Shown in pieces: positions 35,191-45,015 of a stretch of DNA of 49,768 bases. This DNA comes from Hahella sp. HN01. GTDB lineage: Bacteria; Pseudomonadota; Gammaproteobacteria; Pseudomonadales; Oleiphilaceae. The notes beneath the pieces are model-generated. The model saw only the letters and a program-made list of their open reading frames with translations, did no database searches and had not been told where the DNA came from. Position 1 is the first letter of the stretch. Every line of letters begins with the position of its first letter. Both the position numbers and the translations under genes were made by a program. The DNA lies in NCBI RefSeq assembly GCF_018986435.1, contig NZ_JAHMIN010000022.1, positions 29,648 through 79,415 on the forward strand, in the 5' to 3' direction.

Positions 35191-35535
35191 ATGAAAATTA
35201 ACGCTCTCGTACAAAACTGGGAAAACACCGCCAACGTTCGTCTTACGAACAAGGAATATCCCCTGCGTCTGCGCATAGAAGACGCAGCCAGAGTCGCAGC
35301 CCTTGCAGAAATGTACCCGCTTCGCAGTCAGGAAGAAATCATTAGCGAACTCCTGTCCGCCGCGCTGGATGAGCTGGAAAGCAGCTTTCCTTATGTGCAG
35401 GGAGTCAAAGTAGTGGCGGAAGATGAAATGGGCGACCCCATGTACGAAGATGTCGGCCCAACGCCCAGATTTTTGCAGTTGAGCAAGAAGTACATCAGCC
35501 TACTCAAGCAAGAGCTGAAAGCGGCCAATAGCTAA
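35191..35535 (+). CDS. Small ribbon-helix-helix-like conserved protein
   Basis: A protein of about 114 residues starting at the ATG at 35191; the frame stays open to a TTG 21 bases earlier. The middle (RLTNKEYPLRLRIEDAARVAALAEMYPLRSQEEIISELLSAALDELE) looks like a basic strand and two helices of a ribbon-helix-helix fold. The rest, SSFPYVQGVKVVAEDEMGDPMYEDVGPTPRFLQLSKKY, is strongly patterned. Close relatives are widespread in Pseudomonas, where I recall them carrying the doubtful name 'type 1 pili tip component'. I would not use that name. DNA binding is possible but unproven. It converges with mazG. Confidence 0.75.
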   Translation: MKINALVQNWENTANVRLTNKEYPLRLRIEDAARVAALAEMYPLRSQEEIISELLSAALDELESSFPYVQGVKVVAEDEMGDPMYEDVGPTPRFLQLSKKYISLLKQELKAANS

Positions 35536-35545
35536 CCGTATTCAA

Positions 35546-35575
35546 AGATGCGCGCAGACAGCGCGCATCTTGCTT
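35546..35575. terminator. Bidirectional terminator before mazG end
   Basis: AGATGCGCGC (35546-35555) pairs perfectly with GCGCGCATCT (35561-35570) around five bases. CAAAG before and CTTGCTTT after the stem serve the two convergent genes. Confidence 0.85.
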
Positions 35576-36441
35576 TATAGGCCTTCTTCTTTAGCTTTAT
35601 CCCAGAGCAAGTCCATTTCCTGCAACGACGCGTCGTCCAGGGTCTTGCCCTGCTCTTGCAGTAGCGACTCGATGCGAGAAAATCGCCTGACGAATTTGGC
35701 GTTAGCCCTGCGCAAAGCCGCCTCGGGATCAGCCTTAACGAATCGCGCCAGATTCACGCAGCAAAAAAGCACATCTCCCAACTCATCTTCCAGCTTATCC
35801 TGATCTAGAACCGGCGCCGCCAGCTCGTGGCGTAGCTCATCTATTTCTTCATGGATCTTGTCGAGAACAGGGTTGATTTCCGGCCAGTCAAAGCCATGCA
35901 ACGATGCTCGCTTCTGCAGCTTTTGCGCTCGCTGCAACGCAGGCATGGCGTTGGGAATATCCGCCAATACACTTGAGGGCGCTGTCGTCTCTTGCACTTC
36001 GCCCTGCTTCTTCAGCTCTCGTTCCTGCTGCTTAATACGCTCCCAATTGGCCTTAATCTGTTCTTCGCTGATAGTTTCCCCTGGAGCCAAACGGCTTTCC
36101 AGGGTTCCATCGGGAAATACATGAGGATGACGGCGCAACAGTTTACGCACGACGCCATCCACAATATCCGGCCATTGAAACAAGTCTTTCTCTTGCGCCA
36201 GTTGTGAATAGAAAACCGCCTGAAACAGCAAATCCCCCAGTTCATCACGCAAGTGCGGCCAATCTTCGCGCTCAATCGCATCCGCTACTTCATAGGTTTC
36301 TTCTATGGTGAACGGAACGATGGATGCAAAGTCCTGCTTCAAATCCCAGGGACAGCCATCCTTCGGGTCCCGCAGGCGGCGCATCAAATATAAAAGATCT
36401 TCCAGAGTGTATTGGACGCTCTTGTCTTTCTCGCTCATCAC
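35575..36441 (-). CDS. mazG: Nucleoside triphosphate pyrophosphohydrolase
   Basis: A 288-residue enzyme with two MazG domains. It hydrolyses nucleoside triphosphates to monophosphates and pyrophosphate and limits faulty nucleotides; in E. coli it also affects ppGpp levels. The first domain has CPWDLKQDFASIVPFTIEETYEVADAIEREDWPHLRDELGDLLFQAVFYSQLA, with the EExxE and ExxD metal ligands. The second has KIHEEIDELRHELA and LEDELGDVLFCCVNLARF. It is slightly longer than E. coli MazG (263) in the linker. It overlaps relA by four bases (ATGA), as in Pseudomonas, so the pair is translationally coupled. Confidence 0.96.
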   Translation of the reverse strand: MMSEKDKSVQYTLEDLLYLMRRLRDPKDGCPWDLKQDFASIVPFTIEETYEVADAIEREDWPHLRDELGDLLFQAVFYSQLAQEKDLFQWPDIVDGVVRKLLRRHPHVFPDGTLESRLAPGETISEEQIKANWERIKQQERELKKQGEVQETTAPSSVLADIPNAMPALQRAQKLQKRASLHGFDWPEINPVLDKIHEEIDELRHELAAPVLDQDKLEDELGDVLFCCVNLARFVKADPEAALRRANAKFVRRFSRIESLLQEQGKTLDDASLQEMDLLWDKAKEEGL

Positions 36442-38678
36442 CCTTCTCCCGGCTTGGCGCGGCGCGCATCGATAATGTTGGGCAGCCTCCGAATACGGTC
36501 GAACATGCGGCCCAATACATCGATGGAAGTTACTTCCACGGTCAGACGAATATCCGCGGTACTCTGATTCTTGTCAGTATTTGTCAATGCGGCGGTCACG
36601 TTGATCTTCTCATTCGCCAGCAACAAGGTGATATCCCGCAATAGTCCGGGGCGGTCATAAGCATTAATAACCACATCCACAGGATAGGTGTACTCGGTAT
36701 CGCCCCAACTTACTTCTATCATGCGATTGGGTTCGACCGTCTGTAACTGCAGCGCGTTGATACAATCTTGTCGGTGAATGGAAACACCCCGGCCAATAGT
36801 GATATAGCCGACGATGGGGTCGCCCGGGGCGGGCTTACAGCAGTTCGCCATCTGAGTCATCAGGTTACCGACGCCACGGATGTGAACATCGGAAGACTTA
36901 GCGCTTTCCTGTGCAGCGCGTAGATGCAGCGACAGCTGTTCATCCCGCGGCTCCAACATGTTCTGCGCCGTATGGGCCACCTGCATCGGCTTGAGATCGC
37001 CGGCGCCGATAGCGGCGAACATGTCTTCCGCGGAAGGATAGTTTACTTTTTGCGCTAGATCGTCGAAGTCCAGCTGCTCTAATGACAGACGTTTCAACAC
37101 ACCTTGCAGGATATCGCGCCCTTCTTCGACATTTTGATCGCGATCCTGCAGCTTAAACCAATGGGTGATTTTCGCCCGCGCTCTGGAAGTATTGGCATAG
37201 CCCAGATCCGAGTTAAGCCAGTCGCGACTGGGGCGAGCCTGATTCGAGGTCAGAATCTGCACCTGATCGCCGGTTTTCAACTTGTAGTTAAGCGGTACGA
37301 TTCGGCCGTGAATCTTAGCGCCCCGGCAAGCGTGCCCGATTTCCGTATGCACCTTGTAGGCGAAATCAATAGGCGTCGATCCTGCTGGCAAATCAATAAC
37401 ATGCCCGTCTGGAGTGAATACGTAGATGCGGTCGCTGACAATGTCGTTGCGCCACTGATCAACAAGCTCCGAAGTCTTGCTTCCCAGTTCGTCCTGCCAC
37501 TCGAGCACTTGCCGAAGCCAGGCGATTTTCTGCTCGTAACCGTGAGATTTCTGCTGTGTATCCGTGCCTTTATATAGCCAATGCGCACAGACGCCCAGCT
37601 CCGCTTCTTCATGCATTTTTTGCGTGCGGATCTGCACCTCCATGATTTTCCCGGAAGGACCCACTACTGCTGTGTGCAAAGATTGATACCCGTTTTGCTT
37701 CGGGTTGGCGATATAGTCGTCAAACTCATGGGGAATGTGGCGCCACAACGCATGCACCACCCCTAAGGCGGAGTAGCAGTCGCGAATGCTGGGAACCAGA
37801 ATACGGATGGCGCGGATATCATAGACTTGCGAAAAGTCGATCCCCTTACGATGCATTTTGCGCCATATGCTGTAAATGTGCTTGGCCCGACCGGAAAGCT
37901 CCGCTTTGATGCCACTGGCTTCCAGCTCCTGACGCAAAGCGGAGAGCGCCTCTTCAATAAACTTCTGCCGATCCAGGCGGCGCTCGTCCAGCAACTTGGC
38001 GATCTTCTTATAGGCGGTCTCATGCAGATAGCGGAAAGACAAATCTTCCAGCTCCCACTTCAGATAACCAATCCCCAAGCGGTGCGCCAACGGCGCGTAA
38101 ATATCGAAAACTTCTCTGGCGACGCGGTGGCGTTTGTCGGACCCTGCGTTTTTTACGTCTCGAATGGCGCAGGTTCGCTCGGCCAGCTTAATCAAAGCCA
38201 CGCGCACGTCGTCGATCATGGTGACAAGCATGCGGCGAATGTTGTCCACCTGAGTTTGAGTCTGCCCCAGCACGCTACCCTGAATAGGATGACGCAGGCT
38301 GGAAATCGCCGCCATCTGCGAAACGCCTTCAATCAATTTGGAGACTTCTTCGCCAAACTCTTCGTTCACTCTGACAAGGGAGAGCTTGCCTTCACGCACT
38401 GCGCGGTAAAGCACAGCCGCAATCAAGCTGGGCGTATCCAGCTGCAGCTCTGACAGAATCTGCGTCATTTCCAAACCGGTCAGAAAGCTGCTGGAGCCTT
38501 CCGACCAAAGATTTCCGGCGCGCACAGCCTCTGATTCGATCTCTTTCGCCAGCAGGCAGGCGCGACGAAACGACGCCACATCCTCCAGTTCAACCTGTTG
38601 CTGTAAACGGTCAATCCAACCGTTGATATCAACTGACCCGTCCTGAGCCAAAGGATAATCTTCGCGAACTTTAACCAT
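36438..38678 (-). CDS. relA: GTP pyrophosphokinase (ppGpp synthetase I)
   Basis: A 746-residue ribosome-associated enzyme that makes (p)ppGpp when uncharged tRNA stalls the ribosome. The N-terminal hydrolase-like domain is inactive: where SpoT has an HD pair, this protein reads AAVLYRAVREG (about 88-97). The synthetase domain (about 240-370) has GRAKHIYSIWRKM and EFDDYIANPKQNGYQSLHTAV (E318 onward, the RelA-type acidic variant), followed by MEVQIRTQKMHEEAELG. TGS lies at about 418-477, a zinc-finger-like CCKPAPGDPIVGYIT near 610 and ACT near 668-742. It overlaps mazG and follows rlmD, the same order as in Pseudomonas. Confidence 0.97.
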   Translation of the reverse strand: MVKVREDYPLAQDGSVDINGWIDRLQQQVELEDVASFRRACLLAKEIESEAVRAGNLWSEGSSSFLTGLEMTQILSELQLDTPSLIAAVLYRAVREGKLSLVRVNEEFGEEVSKLIEGVSQMAAISSLRHPIQGSVLGQTQTQVDNIRRMLVTMIDDVRVALIKLAERTCAIRDVKNAGSDKRHRVAREVFDIYAPLAHRLGIGYLKWELEDLSFRYLHETAYKKIAKLLDERRLDRQKFIEEALSALRQELEASGIKAELSGRAKHIYSIWRKMHRKGIDFSQVYDIRAIRILVPSIRDCYSALGVVHALWRHIPHEFDDYIANPKQNGYQSLHTAVVGPSGKIMEVQIRTQKMHEEAELGVCAHWLYKGTDTQQKSHGYEQKIAWLRQVLEWQDELGSKTSELVDQWRNDIVSDRIYVFTPDGHVIDLPAGSTPIDFAYKVHTEIGHACRGAKIHGRIVPLNYKLKTGDQVQILTSNQARPSRDWLNSDLGYANTSRARAKITHWFKLQDRDQNVEEGRDILQGVLKRLSLEQLDFDDLAQKVNYPSAEDMFAAIGAGDLKPMQVAHTAQNMLEPRDEQLSLHLRAAQESAKSSDVHIRGVGNLMTQMANCCKPAPGDPIVGYITIGRGVSIHRQDCINALQLQTVEPNRMIEVSWGDTEYTYPVDVVINAYDRPGLLRDITLLLANEKINVTAALTNTDKNQSTADIRLTVEVTSIDVLGRMFDRIRRLPNIIDARRAKPGEG

Positions 38679-38722
38679 AGTGACGCCTTTCGCCAGACTC
38701 TCTTATTTTCTGAGTAACGGTC

Positions 38723-40063
38723 TTACGCTTTCTCGAATAAGGCCATTGACTCGACATGGGCCGTATGCGGGAACATATCCATTACCCCGGCCTTGATCAG
38801 CTTGTATCCCTGCGCCGCCAGAATGCCGGCGTCCCGCGCCAAAGTAGCGGGGTTACAGGACACATAAACAATTCGCTTCGCCCCAAAACGGGTCATTTGC
38901 TTCGCTAACTCTTCCGCGCCAGAGCGCGGCGGATCCAGCAGAACTTTGTCATAAGTGCGCAGCCATGCATGCTTCGCCTCATTAACCGGAGCCAAGGGAA
39001 GATGCAGGTCCGCTGCATGAAACTCTACGTTGCTGACGCCGTTGAGTTCCGCATTGGCGTAGCCTCGACGCACCATATCTTCGCTGCCCTCTACACCCAC
39101 AACATGCGCCGCCGTGCGGGCAATAGGCAGAGTGAAGTTACCCAGTCCGCAAAACAGGTCAAGGATAGTCTCGCCCGCCTGCGGCTGCAGCCATTCCAGG
39201 GCCTGCGCCAACATCCGACGGTTGATATCGCGATTGACCTGAGTAAAGTCCATTGGATGGAACTGCATCGTCAAATCATAGTCGCTCAGTTGATAGCTGA
39301 GCAGTTCCTGGCCATCTTTCGGCCACAATTTGGCGACGGTATCGGGACCTTTCGGTTGCAAATAGATTGCCAACCCGGTTTGCTCGGAGAAAGCGATCAG
39401 TTTTTGCAAATCATCTTCAGTAAGCGGGTCCATATGACGAATTACCAAGGCGCAAACATCATCGCCCGCCGCCACTTCGATCTGAGGAATGCGCTGATAG
39501 CCGGAGAGGCTTCGAATCAGCGCTTTCAGCTCAGGAATTCGGCCGCCGACGGACTCGATCAATATCGGGCATTCATCAATGGCGGTCAGGAAATTGCTAT
39601 AGCGCTCGCGGAAGCCGACCAGGGCTTCATCACGCTTGGCGACATAACGCACACCCAGTCTCGCTTTTGTGCGATAACCGCGCCCCGCGCCCACCAGAGG
39701 CGGAACAACCTGCTCAGGCTTCAGGTCGCCAAAATGTCTTAGGTGATCCAGCAGCACAGACTCTTTGTGGTTGATCTGAAAGCCCAGATCAACATGCTGC
39801 ATACTGCAGCCGCCGCATAGTTTTGAGAATTGACAGTCAGGCTCAATGCGTTGTGGATGCTGCGTCAGCACCTCTTCTACAGCAAGCTCATCATAGCTGC
39901 GACGACTGTTTACATATCGCGCAGTCACAGTTTCGCCAGGCAATGCGCCTTCGACAAACAGGGTTTTGCCGTCTTTCTGGGAGACGCCGCGCCCTTCGTG
40001 ACTGAGAGATTCAATTTCGCAGGTAATGGACTCTTGGGGTAACTTCTTTCTACGACGAGACAT
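38723..40063 (-). CDS. rlmD: 23S rRNA (uracil1939-C5)-methyltransferase
   Basis: A 446-residue RumA-type methyltransferase that makes 5-methyluridine 1939 in 23S rRNA. It starts with a TRAM RNA-binding domain (about 10-70). The four cysteines of the [4Fe-4S] cluster are C77, C83, C86 and C165. The SAM-binding motif is ILDLFCGLGNFTLPIA and the catalytic cysteine lies in VYVSCNPATLARD. Length is close to E. coli RlmD (433). It lies 44 bases before relA on the same strand, matching the cysM-rlmD-relA-mazG block of Pseudomonas. Confidence 0.95.
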   Translation of the reverse strand: MSRRRKKLPQESITCEIESLSHEGRGVSQKDGKTLFVEGALPGETVTARYVNSRRSYDELAVEEVLTQHPQRIEPDCQFSKLCGGCSMQHVDLGFQINHKESVLLDHLRHFGDLKPEQVVPPLVGAGRGYRTKARLGVRYVAKRDEALVGFRERYSNFLTAIDECPILIESVGGRIPELKALIRSLSGYQRIPQIEVAAGDDVCALVIRHMDPLTEDDLQKLIAFSEQTGLAIYLQPKGPDTVAKLWPKDGQELLSYQLSDYDLTMQFHPMDFTQVNRDINRRMLAQALEWLQPQAGETILDLFCGLGNFTLPIARTAAHVVGVEGSEDMVRRGYANAELNGVSNVEFHAADLHLPLAPVNEAKHAWLRTYDKVLLDPPRSGAEELAKQMTRFGAKRIVYVSCNPATLARDAGILAAQGYKLIKAGVMDMFPHTAHVESMALFEKA

Positions 40064-40148
40064 GCTTATAAACCTGGGCTATGGGGCCGATCTGGATAAA
40101 AAGCCGGCCATTATAGCGGCCTCCCGCAACAGATATAAGGGCTTTGGC

Positions 40149-40166
40149 GTCGCGCTCCGGCGCGAC
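40149..40166 (-). terminator. Hairpin after cysM
   Basis: GTCGCGC (40149-40155) pairs with GCGCGAC (40160-40166) around TCCG, directly after the cysM stop on the minus strand. No clear T-run. Confidence 0.5.
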
Positions 40167-40170
40167 CGCT

Positions 40171-41061
40171 TTAGCCGCGGAATACGCCGGTAGACAGGTA
40201 GCGGTCGCCCCGATCACAGATAATGGCGACGATCACCGCATTTTCAACCTCACGGGAAATTCGCAACGCTCCAGCGATGGCGCCGCCGGAAGATACGCCA
40301 CAGAAGATCCCCTCTTCCCGGGCCAGGGCGCGCATGGTCTCTTCGGCTTCCTGTTGAGCGATATCCAAAACCAGATCCACGGACTCAGGCTGGTATATTT
40401 TGGGCAGATACGCTTCCGGCCAGCGACGAATACCGGGGATGGATGCGCCATCAGCAGGCTGCAGGCCGACAATCTGAATCTCCGGATTGCGCTCTTTGAG
40501 GTAACGAGAGGTCCCCATGATAGTGCCGGTGGTTCCCATGGAGCTGACGAAGTGAGTAATAGCGCCATCAGTTTGCCGCCAGATTTCCGGGCCCGTCGTC
40601 TTGTAGTGCGCCAGGGGGTTATCCGGGTTAGCGAACTGATCCAGCACCTTGCCTTTTCCTTCTGACTCCATTTGCTTGGCGAGGTCACGCGCGCCTTCCA
40701 TGCCCTCTTCTTTGGATACAGAGATGATTTCCGCACCATAGGCGGTCATTGCGGCGCGGCGCTCTTCACTCATATGCGCCGGCATGATCAGGACCATACG
40801 GTAACCTTTGATCGCTGCAGCCATAGCCAGAGCAATCCCGGTATTGCCGCTGGTCGCCTCAATCAACGTATCGCCAGGCCGGATGCCGCCCCGATTTTCC
40901 GCCTCCTGAATCATGCTCATGGCGGGACGGTCTTTGACTGATCCCGCTGGATTATTCCCTTCAAGTTTCGCCAGAATGACGTTACTGGTGTCGCCGGGCA
41001 GTCTCTGCAATCGAACAAGCGGTGTGTTTCCAACGTAGGATTCAATCGTGGGGTATGACAT
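40171..41061 (-). CDS. cysM: Cysteine synthase B
   Basis: A PLP enzyme of about 296 residues that makes cysteine from O-acetylserine and sulfide, or thiosulfate in the CysM type. The start at 41061 (MSYPTIESYVGNTPLVRLQR) gives the usual family N-terminus; 11 Lys/Arg-rich codons upstream look non-coding. K43 in NNPAGSVKDRPAMSM binds PLP, with TSGNTGIALAM as the substrate loop and MGTTGTIMGTSRYLKE as the phosphate clamp. The last residues, RGDRYLSTGVFRG, are typical of CysM. It heads the cysM-rlmD-relA-mazG group and diverges from gacS. Confidence 0.95.
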   Translation of the reverse strand: MSYPTIESYVGNTPLVRLQRLPGDTSNVILAKLEGNNPAGSVKDRPAMSMIQEAENRGGIRPGDTLIEATSGNTGIALAMAAAIKGYRMVLIMPAHMSEERRAAMTAYGAEIISVSKEEGMEGARDLAKQMESEGKGKVLDQFANPDNPLAHYKTTGPEIWRQTDGAITHFVSSMGTTGTIMGTSRYLKERNPEIQIVGLQPADGASIPGIRRWPEAYLPKIYQPESVDLVLDIAQQEAEETMRALAREEGIFCGVSSGGAIAGALRISREVENAVIVAIICDRGDRYLSTGVFRG

Positions 41062-41369
41062 CTTTAACGTTCGCTTCTTTTTAAATTCAATCAATTAGCT
41101 GTAGAATCGGAAATGTCCTTGTCCGCTGCGGCGCCGCTGTGACAATGACTCGACGTCGCCTGAGCAAAAATCCGGTCCCTGTTACGCCATCGAACCATTT
41201 CCGTCGATAGCCGCGTTCGGACTTGATATTGGCCGAACATCGGCCATGATAAGCAATAATCTGAGAGTGGCGATATATTCTTTTTTAATATAAAAATCAC
41301 TTTATATCATAAATACCATAATATGCCGTTTATCCGCGCCTCCTCTACAAGCCGCCGAAGGGCCCCTGC
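41062..41369. other. Divergent intergenic region between cysM and gacS
   Basis: Just over 300 bases. TGGCCGA (41230-41236) and TCGGCCA (41240-41246) form a perfect inverted repeat around three bases, near the centre. The stretch 41280-41330 is very AT-rich (runs of T, TATAT and TAATAT) and is the probable gacS promoter. I see no open frame or RNA gene. Confidence 0.5.
41230..41246. promoter_or_regulatory. Inverted repeat, candidate operator between cysM and gacS
   Basis: Perfect seven-base arms, TGGCCGA and TCGGCCA, surround ACA. It is placed 169 bases before cysM and 124 before gacS. It could be a regulator site or a small hairpin in a leader RNA; the sequence cannot decide. Confidence 0.35.
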
Positions 41370-44243
41370 ATGAAACGTTGGGGAATAAAAGTAAAGGTCA
41401 TCTTATTGACCTTGGCGCCATCGCTTACTATTGCGTTCACGTTGTCCGCAGCCTTTGTATTTACACGCCTGGACGATCTTAGCGACGTGCTTCTGGAGCG
41501 CGGCTCCGACTCCGCCCGCCACCTCGCAAACGCTGCAGAGTATGGCGTTTTCACCGGAAACCGTCGTCAATTGATTGGGTTAACCAACGCCGTACTGGAA
41601 GAGAAAGACATTCGTTCAGTCTCGATTTACGGACGCCAGCGTCAGATACTAGCCCATGCCGGTCCGCGCATTCAGGAAGAGCATACAATCCCCGCCAGCT
41701 TATCTACTCAGCTTACGATTTATTCCAGCGAGGATGTGCTGCGCTTCACCGCGCCGGTCACCTTACAAGACCTTAGCCTGAGCGAAGACGCCAACTTACA
41801 GGAATCTGAAACCACCAATGGTCTGCAGGACAACATTTTGGGCTGGGCGGTCATTGAAGTCTCCCGAGCGCCGACACAGGTCGCCAAATATCGGACCATT
41901 CTCTTTGCTGTCAGCGCCGTGTTCAGCGCGATTATTGTCTGCACTATCCTGGCGTTGCGTTTAAGTCGCGACCTTACCTCGCCGCTATCTCAAGTGGCGC
42001 AAGCGCTTACTCGTATAAAAGAAGGCAAGCTGGACACCCGTGTTTATATAGAAGCAAGTCCCGAGCTGGCTTTACTGCAGGACGGCATCAACTCCATGGC
42101 GGAAGCTCTCGCCAAGGCCCGCAGTGAGATGCAACAGAATATAGATCAGGCCACGGAAGACCTGAGAGAGACTCTGGAAACTATAGAAATCCAGAATATT
42201 GAATTGGACATGGCTCGCAAAGAAGCGATCGAAGCCAGTCGGGTGAAGTCCGAGTTCCTCGCCAATATGTCCCACGAAATCCGCACACCGCTTAACGGCA
42301 TCATCGGGTTCACGCATCTTCTTCTGAAATCCAATCTGGGACCACAGCAACGGGACCAGCTCAACACCATCCTGAAGTCGTCCGAGATCCTGCTGACGAT
42401 CATCAACGACATCCTCGACTTCTCGAAAATCGAGGCTGGCAAGCTGGTGCTGGACAACACCACCGTCAATCTTCAGGAAATCGTGGAAGACGTTCTCACC
42501 ATGCTCGCCCCGGGCGCCCACGAGAAAAACCTGGATCTGGCGGGACTCGTCTATTCCGATGTTCCCAGCCACATCATGGGCGATCCGCTGCGCATCAAAC
42601 AGATCGTCACTAATCTGGTCAACAACGGTATTAAATTCACTCAAAGCGGCGAAGTGGTGGTGCGCGTCATGCTGGAGGACGAGTCCGACGAGCGCTCGCT
42701 CATCAAGATCACGGTCACAGACAGCGGCGTAGGACTCTCTCGCGTTCAGCAGCAGACGCTCTTCAGCGCATTCAGTCAGGCGGATGCGTCAACGGCAAGG
42801 CGTTTTGGCGGCACGGGTCTTGGTCTGGTTATTTCCAGGCGCCTGACCGAGCAAATGGGCGGTCAGATCGGAGTAGAGAGCGAACTGGGCAAAGGGTCGA
42901 CATTCTGGATCGAGCTTCCTGTTGAAATCGCCCCCAACCAACCGGACAACGAGCTTAACCACCGCTTGTTCGAGGGCGAGCGAGTCATCTATCTTGAACA
43001 CCAGAAAAAAACCGGACTGGCGGTGGAGCATACGCTTAACAAATGGGGTTCCAATGTCACGCAGGTGGACAACATCAAAGATCTGGCGGACAAGGTGGAA
43101 GAGGCTCAACGCAAAGGCGAAGGCTTCGCCGTCGCGATTATTGGCCTGACCCGCCACCACTTGCGTTCTAACTCGTACCTGCAGACCGTGCGCAAGCTGG
43201 AATATAAACTCGACTGCCGCACGCTAATACTGACCCCCACCATCGACACCGGCAACGAAGAGCCGCCAATATTGACTGACGCCTCAACGTTCCTGATCAA
43301 GCCGGCGTCACAGCGACGGCTGGCGAATGCGCTTAGCTGGTTGATCGAAGGACGCTCTGAAGAAGAGGAAGCCCCCTCAGCAATATCCATCAAGCAGCTG
43401 AACGCCACCAGTGGCCGCAAGCCGCTGGTATTAGCGGTAGATGACAACCTCGCCAACCTCAAACTGGTAGAAGCCTTTCTGTTGGACCTGGGAGCCGTGG
43501 TGGAAACCGCCATGAGCGGCTACGAAGCGCTCACCAAAGCCAAGCAGAAGCGCTTTGACGTAATTTTCATGGACGTGCAAATGCCTGGAATGGACGGAGT
43601 GGAAACCACAATCAAGATTCGTGAGTTTGAGGCAGGCAAGCGACGCACGCCGATCATCGCCCTCACCGCGCACGCGATGTCAGAAGAGCGCAAACAGCTG
43701 TTACAGAGCGGCTTTGACGACTACCTCACAAAACCCACTAATGAAGATGAACTGCAGCGCATTATAGAGCGCAGAACCGGCTTCCAGCTATCCCCGCAAC
43801 CACTGTTGACCCAACAGCCTGTGCGAGAGCCCGGCAAGATAAAGCCGTCAGTGAAAGCCGCCACCGAGCCGTGTGTGGATATTCGCAGTTGCGTCACGCT
43901 TGCTGGAGGCAAAAAAGGGTTAGCGGAAGAGCTATTTTCCATGCTGCTTGAGAATCTACCGGAAGAGCGCAAGTCTATTGAAAGCGCATGGGAGCAACAG
44001 GACAGGTCTGAGCTGCTGGAGCGTGTTCACCGCCTGCATGGCGCGACGCGCTACTGCGGAGTCCCCTTGCTACGCAACGCCGCAGCAGAGCTGGAAGGGC
44101 AGATAAAGCGTGACGTAGAGCCACTGGAAACGGCTGTTTCCGCGCTCTTTGAAGAGATAGAAAGAGTGCTTTACTGGTCAGACAGAAATGACTGGCAAAC
44201 GGAGTTCAGGGAATATCAAACCCAGTCAGCGCCTCAGTCCTAG
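41370..44243 (+). CDS. gacS: GacS/BarA hybrid sensor histidine kinase
   Basis: A 957-residue tripartite sensor kinase. Membrane segments at about 9-31 and 176-196 frame a periplasmic sensor domain; a HAMP domain follows (about 197-250). The kinase core has H302 in [21 protein letters not shown] and ATP-binding boxes [11 protein letters not shown] and [15 protein letters not shown] degenerate receiver-like part (about 535-660) precedes a true receiver with D735 in [13 protein letters not shown], and a C-terminal HPt domain carries H890 in [12 protein letters not shown]. It phosphorylates GacA (UvrY), which drives small RNAs that titrate RsmA/CsrA; those are not in this window. The place beside cysM-rlmD-relA matches Pseudomonas. 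It converges with recO. Confidence 0.95.
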   Translation: MKRWGIKVKVILLTLAPSLTIAFTLSAAFVFTRLDDLSDVLLERGSDSARHLANAAEYGVFTGNRRQLIGLTNAVLEEKDIRSVSIYGRQRQILAHAGPRIQEEHTIPASLSTQLTIYSSEDVLRFTAPVTLQDLSLSEDANLQESETTNGLQDNILGWAVIEVSRAPTQVAKYRTILFAVSAVFSAIIVCTILALRLSRDLTSPLSQVAQALTRIKEGKLDTRVYIEASPELALLQDGINSMAEALAKARSEMQQNIDQATEDLRETLETIEIQNIELDMARKEAIEASRVKSEFLANMSHEIRTPLNGIIGFTHLLLKSNLGPQQRDQLNTILKSSEILLTIINDILDFSKIEAGKLVLDNTTVNLQEIVEDVLTMLAPGAHEKNLDLAGLVYSDVPSHIMGDPLRIKQIVTNLVNNGIKFTQSGEVVVRVMLEDESDERSLIKITVTDSGVGLSRVQQQTLFSAFSQADASTARRFGGTGLGLVISRRLTEQMGGQIGVESELGKGSTFWIELPVEIAPNQPDNELNHRLFEGERVIYLEHQKKTGLAVEHTLNKWGSNVTQVDNIKDLADKVEEAQRKGEGFAVAIIGLTRHHLRSNSYLQTVRKLEYKLDCRTLILTPTIDTGNEEPPILTDASTFLIKPASQRRLANALSWLIEGRSEEEEAPSAISIKQLNATSGRKPLVLAVDDNLANLKLVEAFLLDLGAVVETAMSGYEALTKAKQKRFDVIFMDVQMPGMDGVETTIKIREFEAGKRRTPIIALTAHAMSEERKQLLQSGFDDYLTKPTNEDELQRIIERRTGFQLSPQPLLTQQPVREPGKIKPSVKAATEPCVDIRSCVTLAGGKKGLAEELFSMLLENLPEERKSIESAWEQQDRSELLERVHRLHGATRYCGVPLLRNAAAELEGQIKRDVEPLETAVSALFEEIERVLYWSDRNDWQTEFREYQTQSAPQS

Positions 44244-44281
44244 CGAGACCGGGATTTCGCGGCATTTGACTTCGGCGGCGG

Positions 44282-44998
44282 TTAGCCCTTGGTGAGCTTG
44301 AGGTAACTGCGCATCAGCTCCCGGGAGTGCAGCGGACGACCGCCTAACAGTTCATCTAGGCAACGACGCGTCAGCTTCTTGGCGGCGGCAAGACTCCCAG
44401 GAACAGACCAGTCCCGCTCAGCCATTGCAAGCAGATGGCGCCCCTCTATCACAATTGAGTATGGCTCTGGCGTTCGACTAACGCCTTCGGTAAGGGAAAA
44501 GTGATAAGCAATATTACTTTTCACGGCATCCCCTGTCGCGCTCTCCACACAAAAATCCACGCCAAAGCCCAGCTCATTAAGCAGCGTAAACTCCAACTCC
44601 CGTAATCCGGGCTCAAGATTCGTTTGGGGAAGCGACAAAAATGTCAGGCTTGATTTATAAGCGTCAAAAACCTCTCGGCTGCTTTCCAATGGCTGCAGCA
44701 GCTTCAGCAACAACTCATTGAGATAAAGGCCAGCATAGAGAGCGGCCCCCGCCAGAGGATAACGGAGGTTAGTGGTCTCGCAACGAATGAGGGATTTGAG
44801 TTCGCCGCGCCCTCCCAGCTCAACCTCCAGTTCAGTAAAAGGCTGGAGTGTGTTTGAAGCGCCTTTCCTGCGACCACCGCCTTTCATAACAGCGGAAGCT
44901 TTACCATCAGCCTCGGTAAGCAAATCGACAATCTGGCTGCTTTCGCGATACGGCCGACTATGCAGCACATAGGCGGCCTGAAGCGAAACCCGGTGCAT
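44282..44998 (-). CDS. recO: DNA repair protein RecO
   Basis: A 238-residue recombination mediator that with RecR helps load RecA on SSB-coated single-stranded DNA and anneals complementary strands. The N-terminal OB-fold region has AAYVLHSRPYRESSQIVDLLTEADGKASAVMKGGGRRKG, and the C-terminal helical part has YAGLYLNELLLKLL and FTLLNELGFG. It lacks the C-terminal zinc-finger cysteines of some homologues, as in E. coli. It is the last gene of the lepA operon, 17 bases after era. In Pseudomonas pdxJ usually follows; here the next gene is gacS in opposite orientation. Confidence 0.93.
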   Translation of the reverse strand: MHRVSLQAAYVLHSRPYRESSQIVDLLTEADGKASAVMKGGGRRKGASNTLQPFTELEVELGGRGELKSLIRCETTNLRYPLAGAALYAGLYLNELLLKLLQPLESSREVFDAYKSSLTFLSLPQTNLEPGLRELEFTLLNELGFGVDFCVESATGDAVKSNIAYHFSLTEGVSRTPEPYSIVIEGRHLLAMAERDWSVPGSLAAAKKLTRRCLDELLGGRPLHSRELMRSYLKLTKG

Positions 44999-45015
44999 AG
45001 CGGCCGATATTTCCG

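Noticed and set aside
37827-38453. Open frame of 208 codons on the plus strand inside relA
   Set aside because: Antisense to the conserved relA N-terminal region and without a ribosome site or domain.
38969-39742. Open frame of 257 codons on the plus strand inside rlmD
   Set aside because: rlmD has all its cluster cysteines and catalytic motifs on the other strand; the antisense frame has none.
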